Source of the DNA: an uncultured Oscillochloris sp.
GTDB taxonomy: Bacteria; Chloroflexota; Chloroflexia; Chloroflexales; Chloroflexaceae
Direction of reading: 5' to 3'
Assembly: GCA_903920315.1 (NCBI GenBank)
Contig: CAIXLU010000220.1
Span: 1-50,039 of the forward strand
Length of the DNA stretch: 50,039 nt
Position numbers and translations under genes: made by a program. Below are positions 1-8,682 of the stretch, piece after piece. Under the pieces are notes generated by a model, which saw only the letters and a list, made by a program, of their open reading frames with translations, was not told where the DNA came from and did not search any database. Position 1 is the stretch's first letter. Each line of letters begins with the position of its first letter.

Positions 1-133
1 TGAGTGCTAACGCACTATCGCATGGCCGAAAATTAAGGAGAATCATCTTTACCGCCATCGCTCTCTTGTATTCCATCACATCTTCTGTGGTATCAAGAAA
101 TGTGGTAATGTCATCAACCGATGATGGAAGCAT
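1..133 (-). CDS. Partial transposase-like N-terminus (helix-turn-helix type)
   Basis: An open frame starts at an ATG at 133 and runs leftward off the window. Only 44 residues are visible, beginning MLPSSVDDITTFLDTTEDVM and continuing with EYKRAMAVKMILLNF. The pattern of a short acidic lead followed by a helix rich in Ala, Val and Leu resembles the N-terminus of helix-turn-helix transposases of IS630-like elements common in Chloroflexota. No catalytic residue is inside the window, so family assignment is tentative. Its neighbour on the same strand is a truncated NTPase, which suits a mobile-element-rich edge. Confidence 0.35.
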   Translation of the reverse strand, partial: MLPSSVDDITTFLDTTEDVMEYKRAMAVKMILLNFRPCDSALAL

Positions 134-183
134 GGTCTATCCCTTCGTATCACGGCGGTTTCAGTCACACGAAACAGTATACA

Positions 184-528
184 CTATTTCGCAACTTTCA
201 ACAACCGATGTGAGTTTGCTATAGCGAGTGAGTTCTCCAGGTCAGGCTGGGCACTGTAGAGCGCTGTGAAGGTTGGTCGTCCGTAGAGAGACTCGCCGCT
301 GTATGCGAAGAGGTAGCGCACATGGCGTAGCACCCAGGTCTTCCCAATACCCTTCACACCCCAGTAGTTAATCAGGGGCTCGCGCGTGATCACGTGATCT
401 CGGATGTGCTGCACCTGGTCGCGCACACACCCAAGCTCACGATCACGGTCCACAAAGCGCTTGGTGTCGTAGGGCCGGTGCGTGCTGATATATGTATCGT
501 GCACTTGTGCGAAGGGTGCGGCTGCCAT
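184..528 (-). pseudogene. Truncated P-loop NTPase (Walker A only)
   Basis: The 114-residue product starts at an ATG preceded by a good Shine-Dalgarno (GGGAGAG on the minus strand). Residues near the N-terminus (FVDRDRELGCV) look like the sensor-helix lead-in of STAND/AAA ATPases. They are followed by a complete Walker A motif, GVKGIGKT. The frame then stops about 50 residues later, with no Walker B, sensor or effector domain, so this is almost certainly the 5' stub of a longer ATPase gene. The downstream sequence (1-183) belongs to a different, transposase-like frame, which suggests an insertion or deletion removed the rest. Function of the parent gene cannot be told from this fragment. Confidence 0.5.
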
Positions 529-1314
529 AGCTACTCTCCCAGCCTAGAGGTGACAGGGAAACATACCAGTGTACCAGCCTGAACCGACGAACCGTGGTGC
601 GCCAGGCTGATGACGCCTGAGATCAACTACGCTGATGCAAAGGCATATATACTCTGCAAGGCTGATTCTTAGACGTTCGTGAAGAGACGTTTTTTTTGCA
701 TATTGATGAGGTAAAACGCCTCTTTATAAAATGTCTAGCTTTAACTCGCGCAGAGCATACCACAAAAGGGTCGCTTATAGCGGCAAGAATAACACAGCCG
801 AGCCTTGCTCGCAAGAGCTATTATATCACTATAGGGCGTGTCGTAATGAAAGCGTTGTTGAATATGACCTGAAATATGTCTATATTTTATTAAGAACACA
901 TCCGTTGCGACGCTGAATCGCGGAGGGTTGTCAGATAGCTGTCGATCACTTCGTTCACGGGAAGCTCCTGTCGCACTCAATCCTGTCAACAGTGACAAGA
1001 TTGGAACGTGATCATTGCGACTTATCGGCAAGGGAACTATAGCACGCGGAAGGGTAAAAGCAACATCTTATTGGCAGCGAAAGCGCTGTTTTCTCTGGTT
1101 TCGTTGCCAGTAATTATTGTGACTTAAAGCATAACTTTGCTGCGACTAACAGCATAACTTTGCCGCAACCGTAGGTCTAAAGGAGACATTTCGGCTCTTA
1201 TTGTCAATAAAGGCTATTCCGATTTATGGAACGACCGCATCACAAAGCGGTAAAGTCAAAACAGTACATAATTTCGTATTAATCACGTTAAGCTCTTTCT
1301 AAAGCGCTAAATGG
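529..1314. other. Intergenic stretch without a recognisable gene
   Basis: About 790 bases of lower-GC sequence with only short overlapping frames of no recognisable content. The one visible structure is a direct repeat, AGCATAACTTTGC, at 1128-1140 and 1151-1163 (period 23). This may be a transposon end or a protein-binding repeat. No tRNA, rRNA or clear promoter was recognised. Confidence 0.5.
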
Positions 1315-1619
1315 TGGTACTTTACGCGAAGGTTCGAACGGTTTTATGCGGTAAAACGGACCTCTGTTCAAACCTTGAGGTAAAGAAATTTACCTCAAGG
1401 TTCGAACAGAAAGTGGAACCTCTGAGTGAATTCGGCATTAGGAAGCGATTCTGGCTTTGCTGGGGCCGATAATCGACTGACTGCCATCACCCGTCCTCCA
1501 CCGCTTTGGGAAGCCAACGAGTGAAAAGCGGCGACTAACTGGAGGCCCGTTATTCGAAGATTGAGGTAAATGTTCGAGGATTGAGGTAAAAAGTGTTCGA
1601 ACCTTCGCGTAAAGTACCA
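1315..1619. mobile_element. MITE-like element with 25-bp terminal inverted repeats
   Basis: Positions 1315-1339 and 1595-1619 are perfect 25-bp inverted repeats (outer end TGGTACTTTACGCGAAGG). They are flanked by the 5-bp direct repeat AATGG at 1310-1314 and 1620-1624, as expected for a target-site duplication. The 305-bp interior has no gene. Inside both ends are further copies of a motif containing TTGAGGTAAA (around 1374, 1561 and 1581) and an inverted pair at about 1372-1402. The element is therefore non-autonomous and would need a transposase in trans. Its insertion point coincides with the left end of the next element. Confidence 0.7.
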
Positions 1620-1622
1620 AAT

Positions 1623-2004
1623 GGGGTCTGCGGAACATTGGAACAGAAAACGCAATAAGCGAAATCATGTAGAAAACCTCGGATGTAAGGCATAGGTTCC
1701 TGCGAGAATGACCCTTCTCGCAGGAATGAAGCCCTTACGGTCGCATCGTGACGCCTTGCACTCCGTCGGCGGATTCACCGCCAGCAGAGGATTATCACAG
1801 GAATGAGGCAAGAATACCGTGCCACCACCTCGGATGCTTACCCACGTCCTGCGGGAAATGACTTGCTTGTGACCATAAGCGGGATGAAGGAGCCAGTAGG
1901 GAAGGCGCATTGGCGTGGCACACCCAGATCGACCTGAATTTCGACAGTGCATCCCTACACGTTCTCGCTTATTGCGTTTTCTGTTCCAATGTTCCGCAGA
2001 CCCC
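1623..2004. mobile_element. Miniature element with 40-bp Tn3-like inverted repeats
   Basis: Positions 1623-1662 and 1965-2004 are perfect 40-bp inverted repeats whose outer end begins GGGGTCTG and contains TTGGAACAGAAAAC. From knowledge of the family, the Tn3 38-bp terminal repeat also begins GGGGTCTG and contains TGGAACGAAAAC. The 302-bp interior has no transposase but carries a perfect 12-bp stem hairpin at 1697-1726 with a 6-base loop. This fits a Tn3-derived inverted-repeat miniature element. No 5-bp target duplication is visible: the flanks differ, even after removing the nested MITE. Confidence 0.6.
1697..1726. repeat. Perfect 12-bp hairpin inside the miniature element
   Basis: TTCCTGCGAGAA at 1697-1708 pairs with its exact complement at 1715-1726 across a 6-base loop. 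A short outer pairing (GTAAGG near 1685 with CCTTAC near 1735) could extend the structure. There is no U-tract, so it is more likely a structural or recombination feature than a terminator. Confidence 0.5.
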
Positions 2005-2571
2005 TATTGGGACGCCGCTGGCTGGCAGTGGCGTACCGAGAATAAGGTTAACCAGCCCACGTGTTGGAGCGATCCTCAATGGAACAGTGCCAATCAACCC
2101 GTGGTCTGTGTGACGTGGTATGAGGCGATGGCCTACACGCGCTGACTGAGTGAGCAGACCGGCCAGGCATTTAGTTTGCCGACCGAGGCCGAATGGGAGA
2201 AGGCGTCACGGGGGACGGATGGGCGGATCTACCCGTGGGGCAATACGTGGGAGGCCAACCGAGCCAACAGCGAGGATGCCGGCTTCCAGAAGACCGTACC
2301 CGTCGGCCAGTACCCCAGTGGGGTCAGCCCTTACGACGCGCTGGATATGGCCGGGAATGTCTGGGAATGGACGCAGAGCGTGTACATCCCTTATCCGTAC
2401 AACCCAGCCGATGGGCGTGAGGATCTGAGTAACCCAGCAGGAAAAAACTTTACACTGCGCGGTGGCGCCTGGCTCACTCTACCGATCAACCTGCGCGCGG
2501 CCTACCGTCGCTGCCAAACGCCCGACTTCCACTATCTTTACGTTGGTTTTCGGCTTGCCCGGCACCTCTAA
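1999..2571 (+). pseudogene. FGE/SUMF1-like sulfatase-modifying domain protein, broken
   Basis: The frame encodes the C-terminal two thirds of a formylglycine-generating-enzyme-like (FGE-sulfatase, SUMF1/EgtB) domain. Diagnostic stretches are DPYWDAAG, NQPVVCVTWYEAMAY, LPTEAEWEKASRG, YPWGN, DMAGNVWEW, LRGGAW and YVGFRLAR. A TGA codon at 2143-2145 interrupts the frame where the family normally has Trp (CRWLSE-like context), so a TGG-to-TGA transition is likely. The 5' end is missing because the sequence runs into the 40-bp inverted repeat of the miniature element. In Chloroflexota such domains are often fused behind NTPases or peptidases, but no partner remains here. Not expected to be functional. 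Confidence 0.8.
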
Positions 2572-2920
2572 GGTATAAAGATCTTATCGAGTGTTCTGTG
2601 TCCTATATTTCGGCATCAGTACCGTCATTTTGTTACGGTAGTCTCGGATAGTGCAGGATCGCGAAAGATACGATGTGAGGGGGTAAACACGAACGCGAAT
2701 CCGCGAAAGGCTAAGCGAACGCAGCGAGAGAATTGCGTTTTTCTAGTAGGCAGATAGCGTTTTGGTTCCGCCAGGGAGTGCAGGCAATCTGACGGCCAAT
2801 ATCTCGGCGGGCAGTCGTCCGCATTCCTTGGTCGCAGGCGACACTGCTGGATACTGAAGGCTTCGGCTTACCACAACGCATGCCGCTGTCGTGACATACC
2901 GCACGAGAGGGACTCCGGCG
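2572..2920. other. Intergenic region upstream of the SH3-like membrane gene
   Basis: About 350 bases with no convincing gene. It probably holds the promoter of the gene starting at 2921, but no strong -35/-10 pair stands out. A Shine-Dalgarno-like GAGAGGGA lies about 10 bases before the ATG at 2921. Confidence 0.4.
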
Positions 2921-4456
2921 ATGGGAACCCAACTCTCGTCAGAACAGATCAGCCAACTCGCACCGCTACTGGGGAGTCTGGCGCGACTGATCGCTGGGCA
3001 TGGGGAGATTGCCGATGAACAGCTTCAACTGCTCCTTGCTGTCACCGACCTCGATTCACATCCGGTAGCGCTCGTCGAGATCAAGCTTTGGTCACGCCTG
3101 CTGTCCCGAGCGCAGATAGCACCAAGCCCAGCCCTACGACAGACCATCGTTGAGTCGCTCTTGATGTGTGGCCTGCCCGAAGCCAGCGTATTGCTCGCCG
3201 TCGCCACCGTGGTAGGTAGCGGGACAGATGCGATTCAGACCACGGCGGCATCACCCGCCCGCCTTCAGGCAAGTGTGACCCATCTGGATTTTGGCATTTT
3301 GCGTCCTGGACAGGGAGCAGTACTGGATCTGGAAGTGCAGGGCGGCCCTGGACACGTGATCGTCGAGAGCGACCAGATCCAGGTAACGCCACCACAATTT
3401 GGGACCGGATCAACCCGCCTGTGGGTGGAACTGCGCCCACTGACAAGCGGATTGATCTGGACAACGATCAAACTGGTGACGGCGGGGGAGACGCGGGAGG
3501 TGCCGGTCACCGCACAGTGGCAGGATGGGGATACGGCCCCGGCGAAACTCCTGCTGAATCCGCTCATCCAGTCGCCCCAACCTAGTGCTGCCACACCGCC
3601 CCCGCAGCAAAATCCACGCCAGCCACAGCCCCTTACCCAGCAACCACCCCCGCCAGCCACAGTCGTACCCCAACCCGCTAGGCAGTTGATGCTGGAGGTG
3701 CCGGTCGTGCCGATCATGCCACCAGCATCGGTACTGGTGCCACCACCAGCGCGTTTCAGCACATGGATGTTCTTGCTGATTCCCTTGCTGATCATCCTTG
3801 TCGTGGGAAACTTCCTGATCAACGGGATGATTCAACAAGCGCGTCAGGCACAGGAGGAGAGTCAGATGGCGACAGCAATGGTACATCAGGCTACGGCTGA
3901 CGCTCAAGCCGTGACCAGGACGGCTAGTGAGCGCCAAACGACTCTTACAGTCGCCGCCACAACCGCAACAGAATTAGCCCAATTGACCGAGACCGCCCTC
4001 GCCCAAGCCGCAACCGAGACCGCTCTCACCCAAGCCGCAACCGAGACCGCCCTCGCCCAATTGACCGAGACCGCCCAAGCTGCAATCGAGACTGCCCTCG
4101 CCCAAGCTGCAATCGAGACCGCCCTCGCCCAAGCCGCAACCGAGACCGCCCTCGCCCACACCGCAGTCGAGGCTACCACGGTAGCAAGTGAACATCCCAC
4201 TGTTATTATCACGACATTCAGCACTGTACTCCCAAATGGCGGGCATCTGTACAGGTTGCCAAGCCGTGATCCAGGCATGGCACTTGGCCTTATCTGGCCA
4301 GGTGACGAGGTTCTGTGTTTGGGAGAAGAGTTTGAAAATGGTAACGGCAGGTGGATATACGTCCGAGTTGTAAAGGCGTCTCTTGATCGTGGGAGTGGAG
4401 GCGTGCCAGAAGGCACAGAGGGTTATGCACGGGCAACCCTCATCTCTACGCCCTAA
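2921..4456 (+). CDS. Single-pass membrane protein with Pro-rich, repeat and SH3-like regions
   Basis: A 511-residue protein. The start at 2921 is preferred over an upstream GTG because of the GAGAGGGA ribosome-binding site. Layout: a cytosolic helical and beta-rich N-terminal half to about residue 210, a Pro/Gln-rich linker (about 215-280), one hydrophobic helix (FLLIPLLIILVVGNFLI, about residues 287-303), a coiled-coil-like Ala/Thr/Glu repeat (about 345-415; repeats of ETALAQAAT) and a C-terminal beta domain resembling bacterial SH3 folds (YRLPSRDPG, GDEVLCLG, GRWIYVRVV). It converges on the kinase gene and overlaps its end by 4 bases. Its place beside kinase, PP2C and VWA genes suggests a membrane component of the same signalling system, but its binding partner is unknown. 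Confidence 0.75.
   Translation: MGTQLSSEQISQLAPLLGSLARLIAGHGEIADEQLQLLLAVTDLDSHPVALVEIKLWSRLLSRAQIAPSPALRQTIVESLLMCGLPEASVLLAVATVVGSGTDAIQTTAASPARLQASVTHLDFGILRPGQGAVLDLEVQGGPGHVIVESDQIQVTPPQFGTGSTRLWVELRPLTSGLIWTTIKLVTAGETREVPVTAQWQDGDTAPAKLLLNPLIQSPQPSAATPPPQQNPRQPQPLTQQPPPPATVVPQPARQLMLEVPVVPIMPPASVLVPPPARFSTWMFLLIPLLIILVVGNFLINGMIQQARQAQEESQMATAMVHQATADAQAVTRTASERQTTLTVAATTATELAQLTETALAQAATETALTQAATETALAQLTETAQAAIETALAQAAIETALAQAATETALAHTAVEATTVASEHPTVIITTFSTVLPNGGHLYRLPSRDPGMALGLIWPGDEVLCLGEEFENGNGRWIYVRVVKASLDRGSGGVPEGTEGYARATLISTP
3973..4165. repeat. Tandem Ala/Thr/Glu-coding repeats
   Basis: Degenerate tandem units of 24-30 bases (core GAGACCGCCCTCGCCCAA) encode repeats such as ETALAQAA inside the membrane protein at 2921-4456. 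Units differ by a few substitutions (GCAACC against GCAATC), so the repeat is in frame and evolving. Unit count may vary between strains. Confidence 0.75.
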
Positions 4457-6957
4457 CCTGCATGCTTCAGAAACGCCCACACCCACAGCAGCGCGACAAC
4501 ACAGACACTAAGGATGGCCCACTTCAGCACCTTACGGGTGTTTGCACCAAGCGGAGCCAACCCCGACACCATCTGCGTCAGCGCGAACCCGGTAATGACG
4601 CTGCTGATCGCCCCGGCAAACACCATCCCCTCTACAGCAGTGCTGAAAGCCCACGCCAACGCCCACCCCACTACGCTTGCCAGCACCCACTGACCGGCGT
4701 TGCCGATCTGCCGCCGCAGGCCCAGCCATTGCGTAAAACCAAGGCCCAAACCAATAATGGCTCCTCGTACTGCACTCAAGAGCAGCGCTTGGCTTGTGCG
4801 TGGCAGATTGTAGTTATACATCAGATGCTGCAGTTCATCACCCCATTGCAACTCAGCGCTGTTGGCGGCAAACAGGCCCACCACCAACCCAATGGCACTC
4901 GCTGCGATCCACCACTTGGCTGGTTGGAGATGGCGGCGCAGGCTTACCCACTGCGTCAGCCCAAGCACACTGCCCAACGCGGCCCAACTTGCCCCGAAGG
5001 GCAGCACGCTCGTATGCGGGAGTGGGATACCTATGAGAACAAAGAGACACGAGAACCTGTCTAGGTCTGCGGAGGTAATGGTGGGAAGTGAGTTGGTTAA
5101 AAAGAAGTTGCCCTCGCCGTAACCGTGGGTGATAAAGGAAACGAGACTACTCCCGGTCACTAATCCCACCCCCCAGCCCACTGCACCCGCCAATAACCAC
5201 CATGTCCAGAGTACTAGCGCGGTGAACCGGGAGACCGTGGGGCGTGTCTGCGCCGTGATGGGCTGGAGCAACAGTAGTGGCAGTGCAATGCCGGTGAGTA
5301 GGAGGTAGGAGAGCAGTTGTACTGGCATGAAATTGGAGGGTAGATTCTGCTGACTTAGCCACAACCCGATACCGCCGAAAATTGCATTTACCGCAATCCA
5401 CCAACCCGCCCGCCGTACACTGCGCTGCAACACCAGCCATTGTGCTGTACCTATCACTAAAAAGCTGATGACCCAGGGTAGCCCAGCACCTAGCATCCAG
5501 CCTGTCGCCGTTGCGGGCACCCACCAACCCGCGTCACGGATGACAGGGCGACGACGCAAAACCAACCACTGACCGACGCCGATCACTATACCGAGGATTC
5601 CACGTTCAATAGAGCATGCCAGAACAAGAGGCAACCAATATATATGCGAATCGGGTGGGAAAATAGTTCTTAAGTTTTTAGCCCAGATCATACTCACCAC
5701 CGTCGCCACCATCCACAGGCTCATCAGCTTCCAGTCGAACTGAGCCAGTGCTGCACGTGTACGTGCCAGTGAGGAGGGTGGGGCTGGGGACACAAATGGC
5801 GGTCTAGGCTGCGGAATCTGCACGTGCTGGGGAAGTCTCCCGCCGCCTCCAGGTGGAAGCACCTGTGGCCCCGCCGTACTCGCACGCTGGCCGACGAGTG
5901 GTAATGGAGGCAACGCCGTCTGGGGCTTTAGGACGACCGTTGTGCCGGTTGCGGCCTTTGGTGCTACCTGTCGGGATGCCACCGCACACCAGGGGCAGTC
6001 GCGCTGGTGCTGCCCGTAATAGTGGGTCTGGTTGCGCCGACACTGCACCAGCGCTTTGTTCGCCGTCGTAAGCGCCTGCTCCCACTCGGCGGGGTTAGGG
6101 CGGCGATACGGGTTATGGTGGCCCTCCTCGAAGCAGCGCCGCATGAGGTCGGCCACGGCGGGGTGCAGCATATCAAAGGCGACTTCCGGCGGCGGCTGAA
6201 CTTTGGGTGAAGGTGAACGGCCATGAGGGAACAATCCCTGCGCGATCTTCTCCCTTACTTCGGTAAGCGGTGGCTCACTACCGACCCAACGTGCCCGAAA
6301 GGGGTGATTGCCCTCCATCAACAGTTGAAAAATCAGCACCGCCAACCCAAAATAGTCATGCTCAACGGTGCGTGTCACGGTTTTCAGGTTCTTGCCCTGA
6401 AGTTCTGGGGGGGTATACTCTGGTTTTCCCACCGGGCAAGGGTAGTGCTGCACCTGAAATGAGTCGGTGTCAATTATCGTAATTAGCGCGGTGCGAAAGA
6501 CCAAAATATTGCTCTCGTTGAGGTCGCCGATCACATAGCGTCGCGTATGGATGGCATTCACCGTCAGCGCCAAATTGATGGCCGTACGGTGGAGGTAATG
6601 CCAGGGAAAGATACCAAAGGCGTGCGCCCGCTCAGTGGGGTTGTAGGCTCCTAGCAGAATTTTGGCATCCTTCACCGCTGGCATGACATATCCAGCGAAA
6701 CTGCCTCCACTAGCATAGAGTCGCTCACGGGGCCAAGCAATCGAGATATGGGGTGGGTTCATGCTCTGGCAGGGGTCAACCGGCGGGTTTGCGACCATCA
6801 AACCCAACTTCCGGTCGTGTTCGCTCGTCGGCGTATGGTAGATTTTCGCCACCAGATCGCTGCGCCCCTGGATGGCAAAAACCTCCGCCTCGCCGCCGCC
6901 GCCAATCCGATTGCCAGTCTGCACCGTCACCCCACGCGAATCACGGTAGGTCGGCAT
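4453..6957 (-). CDS. Protein kinase of the TerY-P type with multi-pass membrane tail
   Basis: An 834-residue protein. Residues 1-310 form a protein-kinase fold: glycine loop about 18-27 (IGGGGEAEVF), Lys38 (VAKIY), catalytic loop D145-N150 (GDLNESN) and a DTD metal motif around 161-163 in place of DFG. A Cys cluster (CRRNQTHYYGQHQRDCPWC pattern) after the kinase probably binds zinc. A Pro-rich linker leads to about 10 hydrophobic segments carrying at least four copies of a motif QWLxLRR...A.WW. YegI-like kinases of this kind belong with PP2C and VWA proteins in the TerY-P triad. The start overlaps the PP2C stop by 17 bases, so the two are co-transcribed. Predicted inner-membrane serine/threonine kinase; substrate unknown. 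Confidence 0.85.
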   Translation of the reverse strand: MPTYRDSRGVTVQTGNRIGGGGEAEVFAIQGRSDLVAKIYHTPTSEHDRKLGLMVANPPVDPCQSMNPPHISIAWPRERLYASGGSFAGYVMPAVKDAKILLGAYNPTERAHAFGIFPWHYLHRTAINLALTVNAIHTRRYVIGDLNESNILVFRTALITIIDTDSFQVQHYPCPVGKPEYTPPELQGKNLKTVTRTVEHDYFGLAVLIFQLLMEGNHPFRARWVGSEPPLTEVREKIAQGLFPHGRSPSPKVQPPPEVAFDMLHPAVADLMRRCFEEGHHNPYRRPNPAEWEQALTTANKALVQCRRNQTHYYGQHQRDCPWCAVASRQVAPKAATGTTVVLKPQTALPPLPLVGQRASTAGPQVLPPGGGGRLPQHVQIPQPRPPFVSPAPPSSLARTRAALAQFDWKLMSLWMVATVVSMIWAKNLRTIFPPDSHIYWLPLVLACSIERGILGIVIGVGQWLVLRRRPVIRDAGWWVPATATGWMLGAGLPWVISFLVIGTAQWLVLQRSVRRAGWWIAVNAIFGGIGLWLSQQNLPSNFMPVQLLSYLLLTGIALPLLLLQPITAQTRPTVSRFTALVLWTWWLLAGAVGWGVGLVTGSSLVSFITHGYGEGNFFLTNSLPTITSADLDRFSCLFVLIGIPLPHTSVLPFGASWAALGSVLGLTQWVSLRRHLQPAKWWIAASAIGLVVGLFAANSAELQWGDELQHLMYNYNLPRTSQALLLSAVRGAIIGLGLGFTQWLGLRRQIGNAGQWVLASVVGWALAWAFSTAVEGMVFAGAISSVITGFALTQMVSGLAPLGANTRKVLKWAILSVCVVALLWVWAFLKHAG

Positions 6958-7774
6958 GGCTTTGCTCTTCGGTTGTTGACGTGGCTAGTTCCGTAGGCGT
7001 AACTGGCGCGGCGACGGATCGGGGACGCGCCGCGATGACGAGGGTCTTATCGTCCTCGGTGCGGCTGCTCACACGCTCCGAGGTGAGGAAGGCGACGAGT
7101 TGTGTCTCAGCCGTTGCTTGGTCAGTGAAATCAGAGGCAAACGCAAAGAGCGGATCAAAGAAGCGCGGGTAGGGTTCGAGTTCCGGCAACGCGAGGGCAA
7201 GGCGTAACAATCCGTCGGTGGTGAGGGCAATGGCCTGAATTGGCCCCGTATATACCGCAAGCTCCAGGTGATCGAGCGCGTGTGGCAGGAAATAGGTGGT
7301 GTTCACATATTCACCGCGTTGCGGGCGCACAGCGGTGAAGAGCCTCCCATCGGCAGATTGGACGACCGCGCACCCGTCGCCGAGGTGCCCCAGCACCAGC
7401 CACGCCTCCGTCAATACGGCAACGGTAAGCGTGGTGGCGAAGAGCCGAGGGGAAACCTGCGCGGTCGCCGCCAGTTCGTTCAGTGCCGTATGTGCGGTGG
7501 CAAAGGCACTTGTCATCACCGCCCGCCAAGCCGCTTCATCGGCGGGCGATTGCGCATCAAGGGCGGTTGCGAGCGTGTCCAGGGCTTGCTCAACCACGCA
7601 GCGCGACCCTTCCTGCGAACGTGCCGCCGAACCTGCCCCGTCAGCTACAGCAAGCAGCACCGTGCCATCAGACATGATTCGGGAAAGTTGCGCATCCTGA
7701 CAAGGCAAATCAGCCTCCAAATGTGAAACTCCCTGCGCCGCTGCGCCCACGACCCGCCATGTCAACGTCTGCAT
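6941..7774 (-). CDS. PP2C-family protein phosphatase (TerY-P type)
   Basis: A 277-residue cytosolic PP2C fold. Metal-binding motifs are all visible: VADGAGSA near residue 46, HLGDGCAV, LTTDGLLRLA and a C-terminal EDDKTLVI. The ATG at 7774 is chosen over a GTG at 7780 because it sits at better distance from the AGGAAG ribosome-binding sequence. Its 3' end overlaps the kinase start, so phosphatase and kinase are translationally coupled. Within TerY-P systems the phosphatase is thought to reverse phosphorylation by the partner kinase. A hairpin terminator candidate at 7798-7825 lies between this gene and the upstream VWA gene. Confidence 0.9.
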   Translation of the reverse strand: MQTLTWRVVGAAAQGVSHLEADLPCQDAQLSRIMSDGTVLLAVADGAGSAARSQEGSRCVVEQALDTLATALDAQSPADEAAWRAVMTSAFATAHTALNELAATAQVSPRLFATTLTVAVLTEAWLVLGHLGDGCAVVQSADGRLFTAVRPQRGEYVNTTYFLPHALDHLELAVYTGPIQAIALTTDGLLRLALALPELEPYPRFFDPLFAFASDFTDQATAETQLVAFLTSERVSSRTEDDKTLVIAARPRSVAAPVTPTELATSTTEEQSHADLP

Positions 7775-7797
7775 GTACACTTCTTCCTCTCAAATGT

Positions 7798-7825
7798 GTA
7801 GAGACGCAAAAGCTTGCGTCTCTAC
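7798..7825. terminator. Perfect 12-bp hairpin, possible terminator or dispersed repeat
   Basis: GTAGAGACGCAA at 7798-7809 pairs perfectly with 7814-7825 across a 4-base loop, between the VWA gene (ending 7873) and the PP2C gene. No clear U-tract follows. The sequence resembles the short GAGACGCAA palindromes dispersed in some phototroph genomes, so it may be a repeat rather than a terminator. Confidence 0.45.
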
Positions 7826-7872
7826 CGTGAGCTGCGATCTAAAATCCACAATCTAAAATCTGCGACCTTGGC

Positions 7873-8589
7873 TCAAATTCCAATCTGCGCCCAACCAACG
7901 GCGGGCAGGGCCACCTGCTGTCCGGGTTGCGACTGGGACACCGCCGAAAGGCTGTTCGAGAGCCACTGGAAGAGATCGCGGAAGGCCAACCCCTTTAATT
8001 TAAGCGGTTGGTTACGCTTGCAGAAGCGGGCCAGTGTCTGCATATCAGCGCCTTCCACCCCAACGGCGAAGAAGTTCAGCCCCTTGCGTCCCTCTTCCTC
8101 TTGCACCTGTACCGCCGCCGTCTCCCAACCGGAATCGGTTGGCGCACCATCGGTGATCATAAAGACCCAGGGGCGAAAATAGTCAATTTCCTTCTGCTGA
8201 TAGATCTGCTTACGTTCACGCAACAACGGCAACATCTGGCGCACTGCGCTACCCATCGGCGTATCGCCCCGCGCCGTCAGGGGTGGCGCAGTAAACTGAT
8301 CCATCGTCACAAAGGCTTGGTGGGCGTCAAATGGCAGGCTAGTCGCACCACCACCACGCCCACTCACCACCGTCGGCGTGTCACCAAAGGTAATGACGGC
8401 GACCTCGACGCGCAGGGAAGCCAACCGATCCGCCTTGAGGGTCTGCTCAAAGACACGTAAGCCTTCATTTAACTCAGCGATGGGCGAACCTGACATCGAG
8501 CGGGAAATGTCGAGCAGCAGAATGACCGGGCATCGCGGTTCGGGATTGTTGCCGGGGAATTCAACCTGTTCGAGTGGATTGTAGGTCAT
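7873..8589 (-). CDS. TerY-like VWA-domain protein with intact MIDAS
   Basis: A 238-residue single-domain von Willebrand A protein. The metal-ion-dependent adhesion site is complete: D27-x-S29-x-S31 (LLDISRSMSG), a Thr in ARGDTPMGSAV and an Asp in MITDGAPTDSGW. The N-terminal PEPRCPVILLLD and the spacing match TerY proteins of the TerY-P triad. The start at 8589 follows an AAGAGAG ribosome-binding sequence. It lies upstream of PP2C and kinase genes on the same strand and is the likely metal-binding adaptor of that set. A paralogue with a lost MIDAS lies just upstream. Confidence 0.9.
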   Translation of the reverse strand: MTYNPLEQVEFPGNNPEPRCPVILLLDISRSMSGSPIAELNEGLRVFEQTLKADRLASLRVEVAVITFGDTPTVVSGRGGGATSLPFDAHQAFVTMDQFTAPPLTARGDTPMGSAVRQMLPLLRERKQIYQQKEIDYFRPWVFMITDGAPTDSGWETAAVQVQEEEGRKGLNFFAVGVEGADMQTLARFCKRNQPLKLKGLAFRDLFQWLSNSLSAVSQSQPGQQVALPAVGWAQIGI

Positions 8590-8682
8590 AAATTTCTCTC
8601 TTCCCTTGATCAATACGCATGGGTTCGTAGCTACGTTACCATGTGCGCCAATGCGACATAAACTGCTACGGCAATCTCACAT

